Shown here in pieces: positions 11,590 through 22,067 of a stretch of DNA of 64,000 nt (positions are counted from its first letter, which is position 1; every line of letters begins with the position of its first letter). This DNA comes from Strongylocentrotus purpuratus (Eukaryota > Echinodermata > Echinoidea > Camarodonta > Strongylocentrotidae): positions 1 to 64,000 of the forward strand of contig NW_022145555.1 of NCBI RefSeq assembly GCF_000002235.5, written 5' to 3'. Made by a program: the position numbers and the translations under genes. The notes beneath the pieces are model-generated. The model worked only from the letters and a program-made list of their open reading frames with translations. It did no database searches and was not told the DNA's origin.

Positions 11590-12498
11590 CATTGACTACT
11601 TTCTTAATGATGCTTCTCCTTTTATTTGCATGCAACAGCTGACTATACTACCTTGTGTCTCTTTCCCCACTTTCATAATATGATGCCCGGGATCGAATTG
11701 TATGCCTTTATGAATATATTCATAACCGTCTGCGAGTTCTTTTTTCTTATTTTTTAATTCCTTAACTTTTTCTTCAGTCACTCCTTGAATAATAGTATGT
11801 TATAACTTTTCAATTTCCTTTTCAAGAAATTCTCTTTTCTCTCTACGACCATGGCTAATCTCTTTGTAAAGGCTTATGAAAAGCTCCTTATTTTCATTTT
11901 CATATAGTCCCAAAGCACTCTCCTATCTTTAATTTCTAACTATTGTTCCTCCTTTAATCGGATAATCTCTTCTTTCATCTGTTTAACATATTCTACGTTT
12001 GCACAAAAGGACTGTTGTTAAATTTCCAATAAGATCCATTCTTCTTTTCTATATTCTTTTCTGTTTTATCGTAGAAAAACAGAAAAATTGCTGAGAGGTC
12101 GGGTGCTAAAGAAATTATTATATCGCACATTATAACCCGTCCTTCCAGACATTCAGATATGAGCCAATGATCTAATCGACTTTGCATATTAAATTGATTA
12201 TTGTTGGTGAAAATTTTGTAAATGGGTTTCTTTCTCTCCATAATTATATCTATTAAATGTAACTTTTCCATAAAATCGATAGCTTCCTTACTTAATCTCT
12301 TTTGAGGGCTTTGCTTTACTTTTCCATTATATTCCCATGACATAATTGATACTCCCAGGGGCGTACGCAGGGGGGGTGTTTTGGGGTTCAAACCCCCCCC
12401 CCCTTTGGTATTTTTATGTATGTAAACCCCCCCTAAAAAAACCTAAAACCCCCCCCCCCCCCCCTTTGGTTTTTTTTTTTTTTTTTTTTTTTTTAATT

Positions 12499-12535
<37 letters not shown>

Positions 12536-12644
12536 ATACCCACGGCTAACCTAAATAAGGTGACCTTACCCCCCCCCCCCCAACGACAAAAAATGTCAAA
12601 TTATGAAATTTCGAGACCAAAAAAAAAAAAAAATGTGTCCGCTT

Positions 12645-12689
<45 letters not shown>

Positions 12690-12890
12690 ACTGAGCGACT
12701 TTTCGGCCGGCGCGATTTTCAAATTTTCGGGAGCAAAATATTTTAAAACCCCCCCCTTGAAAAAATCCTGCGTACGCCCCTGGATACTCCTATTTATCTT
12801 GTTCAAGCTTGTATTTAGTTCCCGTATCATTTGTATTACTTTTTTCTCTTCATCCCAGGTCGTAAAATATACGTAACATAACAATATTCT
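11590..12890 (-). pseudogene. Tx1/L1-like LINE fragment, endonuclease end and linker
   Basis: Minus-strand fragments at 12000-12350 read LHLIDIIMERKK, QSRLDHWLIS, LAPDLSAIFL and NGSYWKFNNSPFV. This is the C-terminal part of the apurinic-type endonuclease of Tx1/L1 LINEs. The D-L-S in place of S-D-H suggests decay of the catalytic motif. Downstream at 11600-12000 is a charged Lys/Glu-rich linker typical of the region before the RT. Stops and shifts break the frame, and a hAT MITE interrupts it at 12356-12782. No RT core is seen. Confidence 0.7.
12356..12782. mobile_element. hAT-type MITE with 8-bp target duplication
   Basis: The ends are CAGGGGCGTACGCAGG and CCTGCGTACGCCCCTG, perfect inverted repeats. 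They are flanked by the 8-bp direct repeat GATACTCC (12348-12355 and 12783-12790). An 8-bp duplication with CAG..CTG ends is the hAT signature. The 427-bp interior is poly-C, poly-T and poly-A with no coding capacity. It is inserted in a dead Tx1 fragment, so it is younger than that LINE copy. Confidence 0.85.
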
Positions 12891-13204
12891 ACACCCTTGA
12901 ATTTCAGTCTATTAATATCGTCTTGCTCTATGTTTATATTAATTTACTTTTAGTTTTGTGGGGTCATTTTGAAACAATATGAGGGAAACAAAATGCCTGG
13001 TTAGACGTCGTTGGAATAAATGTTGCCAGAGCAATCGTCGGAAGACAAAAAAGGGTAGAGGGAGCAGTCACATTGTTGTCAATGAAGTGGCAAATAACTG
13101 ATTAACTGACTGAACGCATACGGGCAACAGAGGGGGCTCCATCCTATATTGGATCGGAGCCATCAATTCACAGATTTTGACCAACTTGGTTTCACTTGGT
13201 CACA

Positions 13205-13281
13205 ACCAGTGGCGTACGCAGGATTTTTTCAAGGGGGGGGGGGGGGTTAACATTTTGAAATCGGGCCGAACTTTTTTTTTT

Positions 13282-13325
<44 letters not shown>

Positions 13326-13410
13326 AAGCGGATACTTTTTTTTTTTTTTTGGTCTCGAAATTTGAAAATTTGACATTTTCTTCGTTGGGGGGGGGGGGTA
13401 AGGTTCGTAA
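13205..13410. mobile_element. Truncated relative of the hAT-type MITE
   Basis: CAGTGGCGTACGCAGGATT followed by TTTTCAAGGGGGG at 13208 matches one end of the 12356 element. Long T and G runs follow (13270-13324), then T (about 13337-13350) and G (13386-13398). No opposite inverted repeat or target duplication is visible, so one end is lost. Confidence 0.6.
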
Positions 13411-13479
13411 TATTTAGGTGATATCGGTCATCGTTACATCGGGCTTAAATATTTCATAATATTGATAATGTTGCAGAGG

Positions 13480-14405
13480 ATAAGTTAGACTTTAATACTT
13501 TTATTCATCCTATCCTATCCCGCACCCCGCTCCCCCTTCTCTATCTCTCTCTATCTCTGTGTCCGTTCATCCTAACCCTTCCTTAACCCCCCTTCTTTCT
13601 CCCTAATCTTTAGGAAACATCAGTCTAGTCTTGTCTTGTCACAGCCAGGGATATATTATCACAATGTCAATGGAATTGAGTGGGGTTGAGGCTTCGGGGG
13701 GGGGGGGTCATTTGGTTTATTGTTTTAGTGATATGACCTTGGTTATCAAACGCTTATCATAATTGGGGTTTTCCATGATCTGTTCAAATACATATACAAT
13801 CGCAAGGGTCATAGGCATCTGTAATGTATGTTTGATTGTGTGTGGGTTTTCCCAGCGTATATTCAAGGCAAAGTCGATGCATCTTGGTATGTTAGACATG
13901 TTTACATGCAACAAGGGTTGTAGAATGCTTGGGGTGCTTTATCCTGTTAGAATCAGAGAAACATATTATGCTGTATTCATCTATTTGTCTTCTCTGCATG
14001 TACGAACAAAATTATAACAATAAATATAACATCAATATGGGCGCTTTATATTAGTTTGGATTATGTTTTAATCATCTCGGGATAACGCAAGGCAATAATA
14101 GTGGCTAGGAATTCGTTTGTTTTGAAAGCAATGATTGCCACCGGCATGCCAGGGATTAACTTCGTTAACTATAGCTAGGTTACAATCGAGTTTTAGTATA
14201 ATATAATTAGTTCGAATACATTTTACACTCTATGGTACATGTCTTATTATGGTTTTAATTAATTGATATGGTATTTATTTTATGAGAAATTACTACAATT
14301 CGAATCTTTATTCCCACTTTAAAATTTCCCAATCTACGAGTATAATGAAGTGTATAATTTCTTACATCGAGCCGACCCGGCCACGGTGGATTCAATAACA
14401 TGTCT
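13480..14405 (+). repeat. Upstream flank of B2, paralogous to the B3 flank
   Basis: From about 13755 this is closely similar to 36447-37040 (GGTTTTCCATGATCTGTTCA, GTGGGTTTTCCCAGCG, GTGCTTTATCCTGTTAGAA). It marks the left part of the B2/B3 segmental duplication. Positions 13500-13640 are TC-rich and match 5250-5430. No gene is present. Confidence 0.7.
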
Positions 14406-14411
14406 GATCAT

Positions 14412-16521
14412 TATGGTGGCCCTGAAGGGACATCGCGAATAGACTAAATCGTGAAAAATATGCGATAAAATTCACGATATCGTCAATTTTATCGCATATT
14501 TTTCACGAAGAAATTCACGAAATTGACGATATCGTGAACTTTATCGTGAACTTTTCACGATGAAATTGACGATATCGTGAATTTTATCGTGAAAAGTTCA
14601 CGATATAAAGTTCACGATATCGTCAATTTTATCGTGTACTCTATCGTGTACTCTATCGTGTACTCTCCTGACGGCCGCTTCGTAAACAAAACCAGCCCTA
14701 GCTGGGGGAGACAGAGAGAAGGAAAAAAGGGAAAGGGAAAGAGAAGATAAAAGGAAAGAAAGAATAATAAGAAGAAAAGAGGGAAACGGGGGGGGCGAAG
14801 GGCTCTTGCCTCCTCCTCACTCCCCCCCCCCCCCCTCCCCGCCAAAAAATAAATCAGAGAGAGAGAGAGAAGGGAAAGGGAAAGGGAAAGAGAAGATAAA
14901 AGGAAAGAAAGAAGAGGAAGAAGAAGAAAAGAGGAAAACGGGGGAAGGGCGAAGGACTCTTGCCCCCCCCCCTCCCCCCGCCAAAAAATGAATCAGAGAG
15001 AGAGAGAGAAGGGAAAGGGAAAGGGAAAGAGAAGATAAAAGGAAAGAAAGAAGAGGAAGAAGAAGAAAAGAGGGAAACGGGGGCAAAGGGCTTTTGCCTC
15101 GTCCCCCCGCCCCCCGCCAAAAAATAAATAAGAGAGAGAGAGAGAGAAGGAAAGGGAAAGAGAAGAAAGAAAGAGAAAAACGAAAAAGAGGGAGAATAGG
15201 AAAGAAAGGAAAAGAAAGAAAAGAAAGGAGGCAAGAGCCCTTCGCCCCTGTTTCCCTCTTTTCTTATTCTTTTTCCTCTTCTTTCTTTCCTTTTATATTT
15301 TCTTTCCCTCTCCCTTCTCTTTCCCTTTATGGCGGGAGGGGGGAGGGGGAGGTAAGAGCCTTTCGCCCTTCCCCCGTTTCCCTCTTTCCGTCTTCTTCTT
15401 CTTTCTTTCCTTTTATATTTTCTTTCCCTTTCCCTTTCCCTTCTCTCTATCTCTCTCTCTCTCTCTCCTATTTATTTGTTGGCGCAGGAGGGGGGAGGAG
15501 GCAAGAGCCCCTCTTTTCTTCTTATTCTTCTTCCTTTCCTTTTTTATTCTCTTTCCCTTTCCCTTCTCTCTCTCTCTCTCTTATTTATTTTTTGGGCGGG
15601 GGGATGCAAGAGCCCTTCGCCCCGTTTCCCTCTTTTCTTCTTCTTCTTCCTCTTCTTTCTTTCCTTTTATCTTCTCTTTCCCTTTCCCTTTCCCTTCTCT
15701 TTCTATCTCTTATTTATTTTTTTGGCGGGGGTGGGGAGGGAGGAGGCAAGAGCCCTTCGCCCTTCCCCCGTTTCCCTCTTTCCTTCTTATTCCTCTTCTT
15801 TCTTTCCTTTTATATTTTCTTTCCCTTTCCCTTCTCTCTCTTATTTATTTTTGGCGGGGGGGGGGGGAGGAGGCAAGAGCCCTTCGCCCTTCCCCTGTTT
15901 CCCTCTTATTCCTCTTCTTTCTTTCCCTTTCCCTTCTCTCTCTCTCTCTCTCTCTCTTATTAATTTTTTTGGCGGGGGGGGGGGGGGGAGGTAAGAGCCT
16001 TTCGCCCTTCCCCCGTTTCCCTCTTTCCTTCTTCCTCTTCTTTCTTTCCTTTTATATTTTCTTTCCCTTTCCCTTTCCCTTCTCTCTCTCCTTATTTATT
16101 TTTTGGCGGGGGGGGGGGGGAGTGAGGAGGAGGCAAGAACCCTTCGCCCCCCCCCCCGTTTCCCTCTTTTCTTCTTATTATTCTTTCTTTCCTTTTATCT
16201 TCTCTTTCCCTTTCCCTTTTTCCCTTCTCTCTGTCTCCCCCAGCTAGGGCTGGTTTTGTTTACGAAGCGCCCGTCAGGAGAGTACACGATAGAGTACACG
16301 ATAAAATTGACGATATCGTGAACTTTATATCGTGAACTTTTCACGATAAAATTCACGATATCGTCAATTTCATCGTGAAAAGTTCACGGTAAAGTTCACG
16401 ATATCGTCAATTTCGTGAATTTCTTCGTGAAAAATATGCGATAAAATTGACGATATCGTGAATTTTATCGCATATTTTTCACGATTTAGTCTATTCGCGA
16501 TGTCCCTTCAGGGCCACCATA
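14412..16521. mobile_element. 2.1-kb foldback element with internal polypurine array
   Basis: The terminal inverted repeats begin TATGGTGGCCCTGAAGGGAC and end in its complement. They are flanked by the direct repeat GATCAT (14406-14411 and 16522-16527); the B3 locus at 37042-37050 preserves the empty site. Inside the termini, about 290-bp arms are built from ACGATATCGT-type sub-palindromes (GATATCGTCAATTTTATCG). The core has a purine-rich left arm (about 14704-15230) and a pyrimidine-rich right arm (about 15240-16238). The arms carry inverted copies of a 110-150-bp unit with AGGCAAGAGCCCTTCGCCC, about 3 left and 8 right. There is no coding capacity; long frames here reflect strand asymmetry. 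TSD length and structure suggest a non-autonomous DNA transposon of unknown superfamily. Confidence 0.85.
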
Positions 16522-16669
16522 GATCATGCCTGGTAAATTCCCTTATCTATGAACATGATGAAATCAACAGCGAAGGGTGGGAACATTTTTATTGTTACAA
16601 ATTTCCAGCCCCCTGTTTGAGCAGATGGCGATCGATGACGAAGCTATTTTGCCCTGGGAGATAAGCACG

Positions 16670-16800
16670 CTCTCGTTTCTGATTGGTCGATCATACGACC
16701 GGCGGGGTCTCTGATTGGCCAAGTAAAGCTGGGATTTCCAAAGAGTGGGTGGGGCATCATTAATTGGATGCCTATAAGAATACGCGACTGCGTCTTTGAC
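16670..16800 (+). promoter_or_regulatory. B2 promoter
   Basis: Inverted CCAAT boxes lie at 16681-16686 and 16713-16718. The kappaB-like site of B1 is degraded to GGGATTTCCA. An AGTGGGTGGGGC GT box and TATAAG at 16774-16779 follow. It is nearly identical to B3 and clearly related to B1. Confidence 0.65.
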
Positions 16801-16904
16801 GCCATTATCTCAAGTAGGTCTATGCTGATACTGATAAAAGAACGTAACTTTAATCGTACCTGCCTGTCGCTTAGTCACGCATTTTCAAGGAACCATCTCT
16901 CACG

Positions 16905-17666
16905 ATGCTCTCAGCCAACAAATTCATTTTGAAAAACAGAAGTCTTGATAGATATCATTCGGCATCATCTGAAACAGGTTGTCTGCACAGGAAAGAGTAC
17001 ATTTTCTTGCTCATAATGTAATACGGGGGCGGATACAGGATTAGTTAATTACAAAACAATGCCGAACAATTTCTGACTGAGAAAACTGGCGGAAGGGGGT
17101 TTAATATATTTATATATACATTAAAATACATATGAATAAAAAGATAAATGCAGGGAAAAACTAGTCTTATTGTGGGAACCCTTGGACATCATTGTACTCT
17201 GCAACAAGCATGATTCGCATCCATCACTGTTTTCTGTTCTGAGCATTTTTGAGAATATTATATACGTATTAGGCCCGTTCACACATAACACTTAGTGCGA
17301 TTTGGATCGCAATGCAAAGGTCTATTTCGTGTTTGCGACCGTTAACACATGTCGATTTAGTGCGAATTGGATCGCGATGCAAAGATTGATGTTGTTGTTG
17401 TTGTTTTTTTTTTTTTGGGGGGGTGACCATTCACACACAGGGAGAATACTCGCTCGACGACAAGAACGTCCGAATGCTGCGCATGCGTGAATCTCGACGA
17501 TATATGCGCGCTTGGAATCCTGGGATTAAATAAATCGACTTCTGAATTTCAATACCATTCACACAAAGTATCGCGATTATTCTGAACAAATCGAAAGGCT
17601 TACTGCGAATTGGAATCGCGAAGATAAGTGAAATTATTCTGTCCACACACGCAAAAAAAATGATTT

Positions 17667-17702
<36 letters not shown>

Positions 17703-17874
17703 TCACTTTTTCTGTAGGTGTAAACCTCCCTTATTGTTTGATCTCAAACGTATTCTTGTATATGCACCACATGATAACTAACTAATCTCTGTGTAATTTT
17801 TATAAACAAAAATATCACGACAATTTTCCCTCCAATTGTTTGACAGATACAATATGTCACCAAACGAGGAGTAG
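16905..17874 (+). pseudogene. Type B gene copy B2, splice donor lost and exon 2 shortened
   Basis: Exon 1 (16905-16990) reads MLSANKFILKNRSLDRY, then HSASSETGCLHR, and is intact. The donor that is GTAAGAG in B1 and B3 is GAAAGAG here (16991), so the normal splice cannot be recognised. Exon 2 (17847-17874) has lost 57 nt relative to B1, an in-frame loss of the Ser/Gly middle, leaving YNMSPNEE and a stop. Were splicing to occur, the product would be about 37 aa. The promoter still looks complete. I read this as a recent pseudogene of the B3 type; the in-frame deletion means it could have been coding until recently. Confidence 0.7.
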
Positions 17875-18069
17875 ACCCGCTATGGCTAAACCTTCTACAT
17901 GCACCGGTCCGGAGATCTAGCTATGGAGTTGATCGAGGCCAATATGTAGCTAATGAGCGACGGACAGACGGACAGACGGTCAGACGGAAGGAAGGGGGAA
18001 TCGCCAGCAAGATGTCTACAATTTGTTACTTAAGCTATTGTTTTAAAGTAACATTTCAGATTTATATTT

Positions 18070-18505
18070 CATGTTTAAATTTTGTTGAGGGAAAAATAGT
18101 TTGAAATCCCTGTTGAGGGAAAAATAATTTGGAATCCCTGTTGGAGGATACATATCGTCCTTGTTTTCACGAAGTGACGGTAGTGAGGAAAATCGTAATG
18201 CAAAGTGAATGCAATTTTTTTTCGCTACCGTCACTTCGTGAAAACAGCGACGATATTTTGGAATACCTATAGAGGGAAAAAGATTTTGGAATCCATGAGA
18301 GGGGACAAGATTTTCAAATCCCTGTGGAGGGAAAGATAATTTGGAATCCCTGTGCAGGGAAAGATAATTTGGAATCCCTGTGGAGGGAAAAATAATTTGG
18401 AATCCCTGTTGAGGGGTAAATAATTTGGAATCCCTGTTGAGGGGAAAATAATTTGGAATCCCTCTTGAGGGAAAGATAATTTGGAATCCCTGTGGATCAA
18501 AGTCA
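18070..18505 (+). repeat. Minisatellite of about 24 bp downstream of B2
   Basis: Units of the form AATTTGGAATCCCTGTTGAG plus GGAAA recur about 14 times with small changes. The same array follows B3 at 38555-38840 with fewer units. Frames across it (FQIIFPSTGIPN-like) are repeats, not genes. A 99-bp hairpin insertion interrupts the B2 array only. Confidence 0.85.
18155..18253. mobile_element. 99-bp TA-flanked hairpin MITE
   Basis: The ends TCGTCCTTGTTTTCACGAAG and the complement of TCGTCGCTGTTTTCACGAAG form about 30-bp inverted repeats. TA dinucleotides flank the element at 18153-18154 and 18254-18255. The B3 array near 38629 has the empty site GGATACATATTTTGG. TA target and inverted ends fit a Tc1/mariner-type MITE that arrived after the B2/B3 duplication. 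Confidence 0.85.
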
Positions 18506-18784
18506 ACTTCTGTTGAAAGGGCTGTTGGTAGTAAATAAATAAACTAACATTACTTTGATTCTTTTGAAGAGTGTATATTCATGAAATTGTAAGACGTGGG
18601 TATCAATGCATATTATATCGGATACAAAGGCGAATTGTACTTGTGATAATTTGTTTCTCAAAAATTCTAAAGTAATTTAAGGAGCTGGAACTCCAATACC
18701 ATGATACAACGAATTTGTAAACATGTGAAGTGCGACTAAAAAATGCCTCGAAAAAAATTGAATGAATGTCTGTTTTATTTTCTT

Positions 18785-19260
18785 TAAACCTAATTTATTT
18801 TTGATTGATTGATTGATTGACTGATTGATTTGATTGATTGGTAGGTAGCTTGATTGATTTTTCGTGTCATTGATAATTGGGTGGTTGGGTTGTTGTATTG
18901 ACTGACTGACTGATATATAGATTGGAAGATTGCTTGGTTGGTTGATTTTGTAATTGATTGGTTGTTTGTTTTATAGACTGAATTTTTCGACTGATTAGTT
19001 AGTTGTTGTTGGGTTCTTTACTAACTGACTGATTCCTTGATTGATTGATTGATTGATTAAATGAATGATCGGTTGGTTTGTTGGTTGGATGATTTCTTTT
19101 TTGATTGATCAATCGTTTGATATATTATATTTCCGATTAGTTTTGTTGTTGGTATGTTGGTTGATATTCGCAATGGATTGATTGATTGATTGGTTGTTGG
19201 GTTGATAGATTGAATTTTCGATTGGTTGGTTGATTGGTTCGTTTACCGGTCGCTTACTTG
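18785..19260. repeat. (TTGA)n-rich repeat, B2 flank
   Basis: Degenerate TTGATTGA repeats with GGTTGGTT and ACTGACTGACTG variants, nearly identical to 39145-39600. Confidence 0.85.
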
Positions 19261-20584
19261 CTTGTAGTAGTGTCCCATAATAAGGACTGCTGAAGTTCTA
19301 ATGTTCCTATGTAACAGGTTAGAACTTTAATTGACCCAATTTTTTAAAATAAATTTTTACGTAGTCCCATAAACTATTTTATAAATTATTTTTCTATCAT
19401 CCAAATTACATAGTAGCTACAATGATTATTCAGGGTAGTAATAATGATTGATAAATACTTTATAATTTAGAAATAAACTTTAAAGCAGCCCCCCCCCCCC
19501 CCCGAATAATAACGAGGGCCTGAGGTGGCGAGGGGCTCGAGCACTCTAAAATACTAAATGCATATTTAATATTTAATAGAACATTTCTTGCAACGTTAAA
19601 CGATTCACAGTCTATAACAAATAATCTTTAAACCACTAGATGTTTATGCAAGGGAGGAATGGAAGTGGTGACGTTAAACAATACGATACATGTGATGAGG
19701 AATTGTTTATTTTGATACGTTTCAATGGCTGCGATATCAAAGTAACGTGCTTTGAATCGTCTTGACATGAATCCACTTGATATTGATGTTATATGTAACA
19801 TGTTTAGTACAGGAACACTTTTCCGGTTTTTTTTTCATCATTTATTAATTGAATAATGATTACAAAGAAAAATACATCAATTATACTTCTATCAAAACAT
19901 TAATTATACGTTTTTTTAACATAATTTTTTTTCTCCAGAGGTGATACTTTTCAACATATGCCCTCCAAAATATTTCTTTAAACAAAATGTCGAATATGTT
20001 GTAAAATTACATTTTCTTTTTTTTTGTGTACATGTATTTAAAACTTAAGAAGCTATAGACTGATAAATACATTTTTAAAAACTATATATTTTTAATTTAT
20101 ATCACATTGCCTGCCTGAAATCATACCACTGTAATCATTTTTTTCATTATCAAACAATACTTTTGCTTTTCTGTAAGAAAAATTAAGAACTTGATCCAAA
20201 ATAATCACGATCATGAAATAAATGATAATAACCCACAAATATTCGGTAATTTTGAACCATCCGTTAAAAAACGAGATTTACGTTTTATTCCACCTAATGC
20301 CAACGTTGGCTTTTTTTGTTGACTTTTTCGTGTTGGTTATAATACTCACAACCAGTCGGCCCACGTATTGTTACTATTAATTGAATAATTAATTAACGGT
20401 CACCGTATTTTTGTTAAAATGAGCTGAATTGGTATGATCGTATTTTATTGTATTTGGTCTAAAATTACCTTCATAGTAATTTTAGCTCCTAAAAGGGCAC
20501 TAGAACTGTCATAAATAAAAATGAGAGCAATAACCATGCAATTTGAAGACATTTGCGGTCTTAAACAAGAACTCAACTATCTAT
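19261..20584. other. Noncoding flank shared with the B3 locus
   Basis: AT-rich sequence without a supported gene. It matches 39600-40920 closely, including a poly-C tract at 19490-19504 and the GGGCTCGAGCACTCTAAAA segment. That segment also appears at 35110 and 62800. Confidence 0.6.
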
Positions 20585-21200
20585 CCCTTTAAAGTTGCGA
20601 TGTCGCAATCGACTGCAATTGCAGTCATTGACGTAACAAAACGTTGCAATAAAGACACCTTGCCGAAGGAGAGATCACAGTGCATTGCGCAATAATATTT
20701 GAAGCCCCTGGGGGTACATTATATAGGGACACTTTTGATTGGCCGATGGAATAAACATAATTGTTTGTCTTGCATTCTAATCAAGGAACGTTATAGAAAT
20801 GCGGATCATTTCTTCTCATAAATTAAAGAGGACTAGTTGGTAAATAATGTTAGCCTATCTCCCTTTGTACCGGTAAAATATTGGGAATCTAAAGCATGGT
20901 CCGAACTTTTCAGCTGTTTCAAATCATGTTTCGAACAAGGAGGGCATCAGAAGGGGCAATATTTAATGGGACTTTTATTCTAATTCACTCTTCCAAACTG
21001 AGGTAGCAACAATGAGAAAGCTCACAATTTGATTCCCTCTTCACCAGATTCCAACCTTCTCTTTAAAGTCACATTGTCGCAATCGACTGCAACTGAAGTC
21101 ACTGACGTAATAAAATGTTGCAATAAAGACATCTTGCCAATGCGAGATCACAGTCCATTGCGAAATAATATTTGAAGGACGATAAAATCCAGAAAAGATC
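20585..21200 (+). promoter_or_regulatory. Two orphan type A promoter relics
   Basis: Two partial copies of the type A upstream region lie at 20594-20760 and 21067-21180. Each has GATGTCGCAATCGACTGCAA (or a close variant), a TGACGTAA site and GTTGCAATAAAGACA. The first keeps GATTGGCCGATGG but neither reaches an exon 1. The B3 locus has the same pair at 40930-41090 and 41395-41510, so they predate that duplication. Confidence 0.65.
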
Positions 21201-21734
21201 TCGCTAGAATAATTCTCAAAATACCGATTTAGAAAAAGAAAATTAAGGGTATTTTAGCTTACTAAAATTAAATGTTTTATTTTTCTCAGATTTTATCTCA
21301 GATAAAAAATAATCTAAAAATCCCGCATCTGGCTACCCTACGGATAATATATAACAAGCCTTATAAGTAACCCCATTATTATACCTAAGAGCATGTTGCC
21401 TAAGAGCATAGACATAAAACTCATTGCATGTACGAGCTTTGATATAACTTCATGTAAAGTATTTCTCATTGTTGTACGGTAAAATACGTGTTTTTGCAGT
21501 GTTGTTGTTGTTGTTGATGGTGGTTTAATGTAGATTATCAATGGATGGTTGGATCATTAAAGGTAATACAAAGTTTTGGTATGGGGTCATGAATTTGGTT
21601 CAAATGAACATATTGGAAGCATATGCGATCCTTCTATATTCTAATAAATTTTTCCAAACTGAGGTAGAAATAATGAGAAAGCTCACATTTTGATATCCCC
21701 CCCCCCCCATTCACCAGATCCCAACCTTCTCTTT

Positions 21735-21995
21735 AAAGTCACGATGTCGCAGTCGGCTGCAACTGCAGTCACTGACGTAACAAATCGTTGCAATAAAGAC
21801 ACCTTGCCAAGGCCAGATCACAGTCCATTGCGAAATAATATTTGAAGCCCCTGAGGGTACATTATAAGGACACTTCTGATTGGTCGATGGAATAAAGACG
21901 CGGGCTCTGATTGGACAGACGAGGTAATAAGATTTCCGGAAGTGCATGGGCGTAGGGTAATTAATGCACTTCGTCTTGCTGCCCTATATAAAGAT
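21735..21995 (+). promoter_or_regulatory. A1 promoter: CRE-like, CCAAT pair, ETS, TATA
   Basis: The order is TGACGTAA at 21773-21780 (CREB/ATF-like), inverted CCAAT boxes GATTGG at 21878-21883 and 21908-21913, CCGGAAGT at 21936-21943 (ETS-like), and TATATAA at 21985-21991. It matches the promoters of A2, A3 and A4. ATTGCGAAATAAT near 21828 is C/EBP-like. Motifs are seen; binding is inferred. Confidence 0.75.
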
Positions 21996-22067
21996 ATCAT
22001 TAGTAATATATCTTCACTTGAGGGGGAGGAAGCCGTGGTATACGGCAGGAGCGAAACACTTTTATAG

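Noticed and set aside
14817..16247. Long frames on both strands (up to 289 codons) of Phe/Pro/Ser/Leu or Lys/Glu/Arg composition
   Set aside because: They follow the purine/pyrimidine asymmetry of the foldback element, overlap on both strands and have no domain or codon signal.
18070..18505. CRISPR-like array
   Set aside because: The units are directly adjacent without unique spacers, and the genome is eukaryotic.
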